Part shown: positions 62,163 to 64,000 of the stretch, piece after piece
Layout of the letters: the number at the start of each line of letters is the position of its first letter
Numbering within the stretch: position 1 is the first letter of the stretch
Assembly: GCA_951812325.1 (NCBI GenBank)
Contig: OX638294.1
Location: 3,324,859-3,388,858 of the forward strand
From: an uncultured Thermoanaerobaculia bacterium
Lineage (GTDB): Bacteria; Acidobacteriota; Thermoanaerobaculia; Multivoradales; Multivoraceae
Direction: 5' to 3'
DNA: 64,000 bases
Notes under the pieces: generated by a model
Told to the model about the DNA's origin: nothing
What the model saw: the letters and a program-made list of their open reading frames with translations, nothing else
The model's database searches: none
Made by a program: the position numbers and the translations under genes

Positions 62163-63455
62163 TTACCCGCTCGCCGCTTCGCCGTCGTCGTCGGCCGTTT
62201 CAACCGGCGCCAGCTTGAGCAGCGCGCCGTCCGTCTCGTCGGTGATCACGTAGATCAAGGAGTCCGGCCCCTGCCGGACGTCGCGGATCCGCTTGCCGAT
62301 GTCCTTGAGCAGCCACTCGCGGCCGAGTTCCTCGCCGTTCTCGCTGAAGATGAGCCGTTCAAGATGGCCGGTGTTCGGCATGCGGCCGGTCATCAGCGCG
62401 CCGGCGAACAGGTTGCCCTTCCACTCGGGGAAGGCGTCGCCGGTATAGAACATGAGCCCGGACGGAGCGATGGACGGCAGCCAGAAGATCGCCGGTTCCT
62501 CCATGCCTTCGGCCCAGAAGCGCTCGGAGATGCGCACGCCGTTGTAGTGGCGGCCGTAGGAGACGACGGGCCACCCGTAGTTCTTGCCGGCCTCTATCGC
62601 GTTCAGCTCGTCGCCGCCCTGCGGGGCGTGCTCCGTGGTCCAGGGCTGGTGGGTCTCCGGGTGGAGTGCGAGGCCCATCTGGTTGCGGTGGCCCATCGAG
62701 TAGATCTCGGGCTTGTGCCCTTCCCTACCGACGAAGGGGTTGTCGTCCGGTGCGCTGCCGTCGAGCCGCAGGCGGAGCGTCTTGCCGGCGTGGCTGTTCG
62801 GGTCCTGGGCCAGCTTGGCGTGGCCGAAGAAGCTCTGCGTGCCGTCGACGAGGTCGGCGCCGAAGGCCCCGCCCATCGTCATGTACATGATGTCCTCGCC
62901 GGGCACGAAGGCGAGCCGGGCAGCCGCGATCGACCCGCCCCAGGGCTCGGCGACGAACACGTCCTCGACGTCGACGAGCGAGGCGCCGTCGAGCTTGCCG
63001 CGGACCAGGGCGACGGTGCCCTCGCGGCCGGAGATCTGCCGCGTGTAGGTGAGGTAGACGTAGCCGTTGTCGGCGAAGTGCGGATGAACCGCGACCTCCA
63101 TCATCCCGGCAAGGCTGCGGGCGAGGACGTCGTCCGGCACGCCGGAGACGGGCTCGTCCATCAGCACGCCGTCGCGAACCAGGCGCAGGTTGCCGCCGCG
63201 CTCGGTGACCAGCATGTCGCCCTTGGGCAGGAACGCGAGAGACCACGGACGGTTGATGCCGCGGACGACGACGGAGACCTTGACCTCGGGGATCAGGTGG
63301 GTGTTCATGATCCACGGCTCGTCCGGCAACTCGACGCGGGGAATGCCGCTGCGGCCGCGGCCGTATCCCGTCTGCGCGACGGCCTGGCCGGCGACGGCGG
63401 CGGCGAGGAGGAACACGGCGATCCGGGTCGTTCGGGTTGCGGTCCTTCGGTTCAT
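62163..63455 (-). CDS. PQQ-dependent sugar dehydrogenase-like protein
   Basis: 430 residues. Signal peptide (IAVFLLAAAVAGQAVAQ). The six-bladed beta-propeller of soluble glucose/aldose dehydrogenases (Asd/YliI family) is marked by INRPWSLAFLPKGDMLVTER, GMMEVAVHPHFADNGYVYLT, LRLRLDGSAPDDNPF, MGHRNQMGLALHPETHQPW, ELNAIEAGKNYGWPVVSYG and IFWLPSIAPSGLMFY. The His (MGHRN) and Arg contacts of PQQ are in place. ATG 63455 overlaps the stop of the cytochrome gene upstream as ATGA, so the two form a redox pair in the periplasm. Confidence 0.93.
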   Translation of the reverse strand: MNRRTATRTTRIAVFLLAAAVAGQAVAQTGYGRGRSGIPRVELPDEPWIMNTHLIPEVKVSVVVRGINRPWSLAFLPKGDMLVTERGGNLRLVRDGVLMDEPVSGVPDDVLARSLAGMMEVAVHPHFADNGYVYLTYTRQISGREGTVALVRGKLDGASLVDVEDVFVAEPWGGSIAAARLAFVPGEDIMYMTMGGAFGADLVDGTQSFFGHAKLAQDPNSHAGKTLRLRLDGSAPDDNPFVGREGHKPEIYSMGHRNQMGLALHPETHQPWTTEHAPQGGDELNAIEAGKNYGWPVVSYGRHYNGVRISERFWAEGMEEPAIFWLPSIAPSGLMFYTGDAFPEWKGNLFAGALMTGRMPNTGHLERLIFSENGEELGREWLLKDIGKRIRDVRQGPDSLIYVITDETDGALLKLAPVETADDDGEAASG

Positions 63456-63892
63456 CGTGATTCTCCGTCCGGTTGTTCTCCGCCCGGTTCCGCTTCGTCT
63501 TCAGGCCACTCGGCCCCCTGGAGGATCCAGAGGCGGATCGTCTCGACCTGCTCGTCGGTCAACTGCGTGCCGGCCTCGTAGGGCGGCATCCGCATCTCCG
63601 CGAACTCGGAGCTCACGCGGATGTAGAGCTCGCTGTCGTCGGGGTCGCCGGGTGCGATGTTCGGATAGCCGCCGAGGTCGGCGAAGGCGTCTTCCCTGAT
63701 GTCGAGCCGCAGGTTGGCTTCGCGGCGCGTACGGTCCTCGCCGTGGCACTCGTAGCAGAAGCCCTCGAGGATCGGCTTGACGTCTGCCAGGTAGTCGACC
63801 TTCTCCTCGCTCTGACCTGCGGCCGCGCCCGCAGCGCCGAGCCAGGCGACCAGCAGAACCGTCGAAACGGCGGTCGGACGTGTCGCTCTCAT
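63452..63892 (-). CDS. Planctomycete-type cytochrome c lipid- or membrane-exported protein
   Basis: 146 residues from ATG 63892 (GGAGGG about 9 bases upstream). Signal peptide (STVLLVAWLGAAGAAAG), then KVDYLADVKPILEGFCYECHG with the haem-binding CxxCH, REANLRLDIREDAFADLGG, a PGDPDDSELYIRV segment and MRMPP with a possible Met ligand, followed by LTDEQVETIRLWILQGAEWP. This is the PSCyt1/PF07635 domain. As neighbour of the PQQ dehydrogenase it probably accepts its electrons. Confidence 0.92.
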   Translation of the reverse strand: MRATRPTAVSTVLLVAWLGAAGAAAGQSEEKVDYLADVKPILEGFCYECHGEDRTRREANLRLDIREDAFADLGGYPNIAPGDPDDSELYIRVSSEFAEMRMPPYEAGTQLTDEQVETIRLWILQGAEWPEDEAEPGGEQPDGESR

Positions 63893-64000
63893 GTCTCTGC
63901 TTCCCTCCAGGGCCGGGAGGACCCGCGACGCTTCGGCGGGTCGGCTGTCTGCGGGTCTCAAGCGACAGTCTAGCCCGTACCCCGTGGGCGACGGTCGCGG

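Overview
The window reads as chromosomal DNA of a high-GC, Gram-negative (diderm) bacterium. The outer-membrane evidence is a BamD-like lipoprotein, a CpoB-like protein, a TonB/ExbB/ExbD/ExbD operon, RseP and GT9/GT2 glycosyltransferases. High GC, GTG/TTG starts, a solitary selA, a PASTA protein beside rseP, a TldD/TldE pair, a cyclase-family lipoprotein and a PQQ-type dehydrogenase with a planctomycete-type cytochrome would fit Acidobacteriota (Thermoanaerobaculia-like). That placement is inference from gene content only.

Layout. 1-2282: end of a DNA cytosine-5 methyltransferase followed by a GHKL (MutL/MORC-type) ATPase with a nuclease-like C-terminus, probably a restriction-modification or defence module cut by the window edge. 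2848-13796: housekeeping (selA, tldD/tldE-like pair, acyl-CoA carboxylase beta subunit, purE-rpiB, folC, yebC-ruvC) and a TPR exoprotein. 14008-17833: a Ton energising operon ending in a TPR protein. 17919-21880: gatB, pgeF, a small unknown gene, an AmgK-like sugar kinase and tatA. 22108-25862: lytic transglycosylase, a Fis-type regulator, a secreted unknown and cpoB. 25924-34146: one long minus-strand operon (GT-C transferase, truA, cdsA, dxr, rseP, PASTA, rpe, bamD) tied together by stop/start overlaps. 34160-40899: GT2, GNAT, TPR, glmU, UvrD-type helicase. 40936-41339: four tRNA genes (Pro, Arg, His, Arg). 41423-50265: GT9, small membrane protein, Nudix, HAD, cyclase lipoprotein, Rrf2, lipoprotein, purD-ricT. 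50364-58488: minus-strand exopolysaccharide cluster (membrane protein, two GT2 proteins, a GT2-GT4 fusion, a WcaJ-like sugar transferase). 58656-64000: serS, a PP2C-type phosphatase, tRNA-Ser, PQQ dehydrogenase and cytochrome.

Three signals are not explained by the gene list. (1) At least ten loci carry locus-specific direct repeats whose two copies lie 72-77 bp apart, about seven helical turns. Pairs lying in reading frames are always 72 or 75 bp apart (multiples of three); intergenic pairs are 73, 74, 75 and 77. Several pairs duplicate a start or stop region, and in two glycosyltransferase genes the gene-proximal copy has ACG where the distal copy has the ATG start. (2) A roughly 60-nt double-hairpin element with an identical 10-nt linker occurs at 21944-22002 and 55329-55388, with a compensatory base-pair change in its first stem; the first copy sits between long inverted arms that fill the gap between two convergent genes. 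(3) Termination-reinitiation overlaps use ATGA, GTGA, TTGA and apparently CTGA; the CTGA case is ruvC, which has no standard start codon ahead of its catalytic Asp.

Several gene remnants mark turnover: a DAO-type FAD enzyme N-terminus, an internally deleted ispH-like piece before purD, a transposase C-terminus in the polysaccharide cluster and a DUF4276-like N-terminus.
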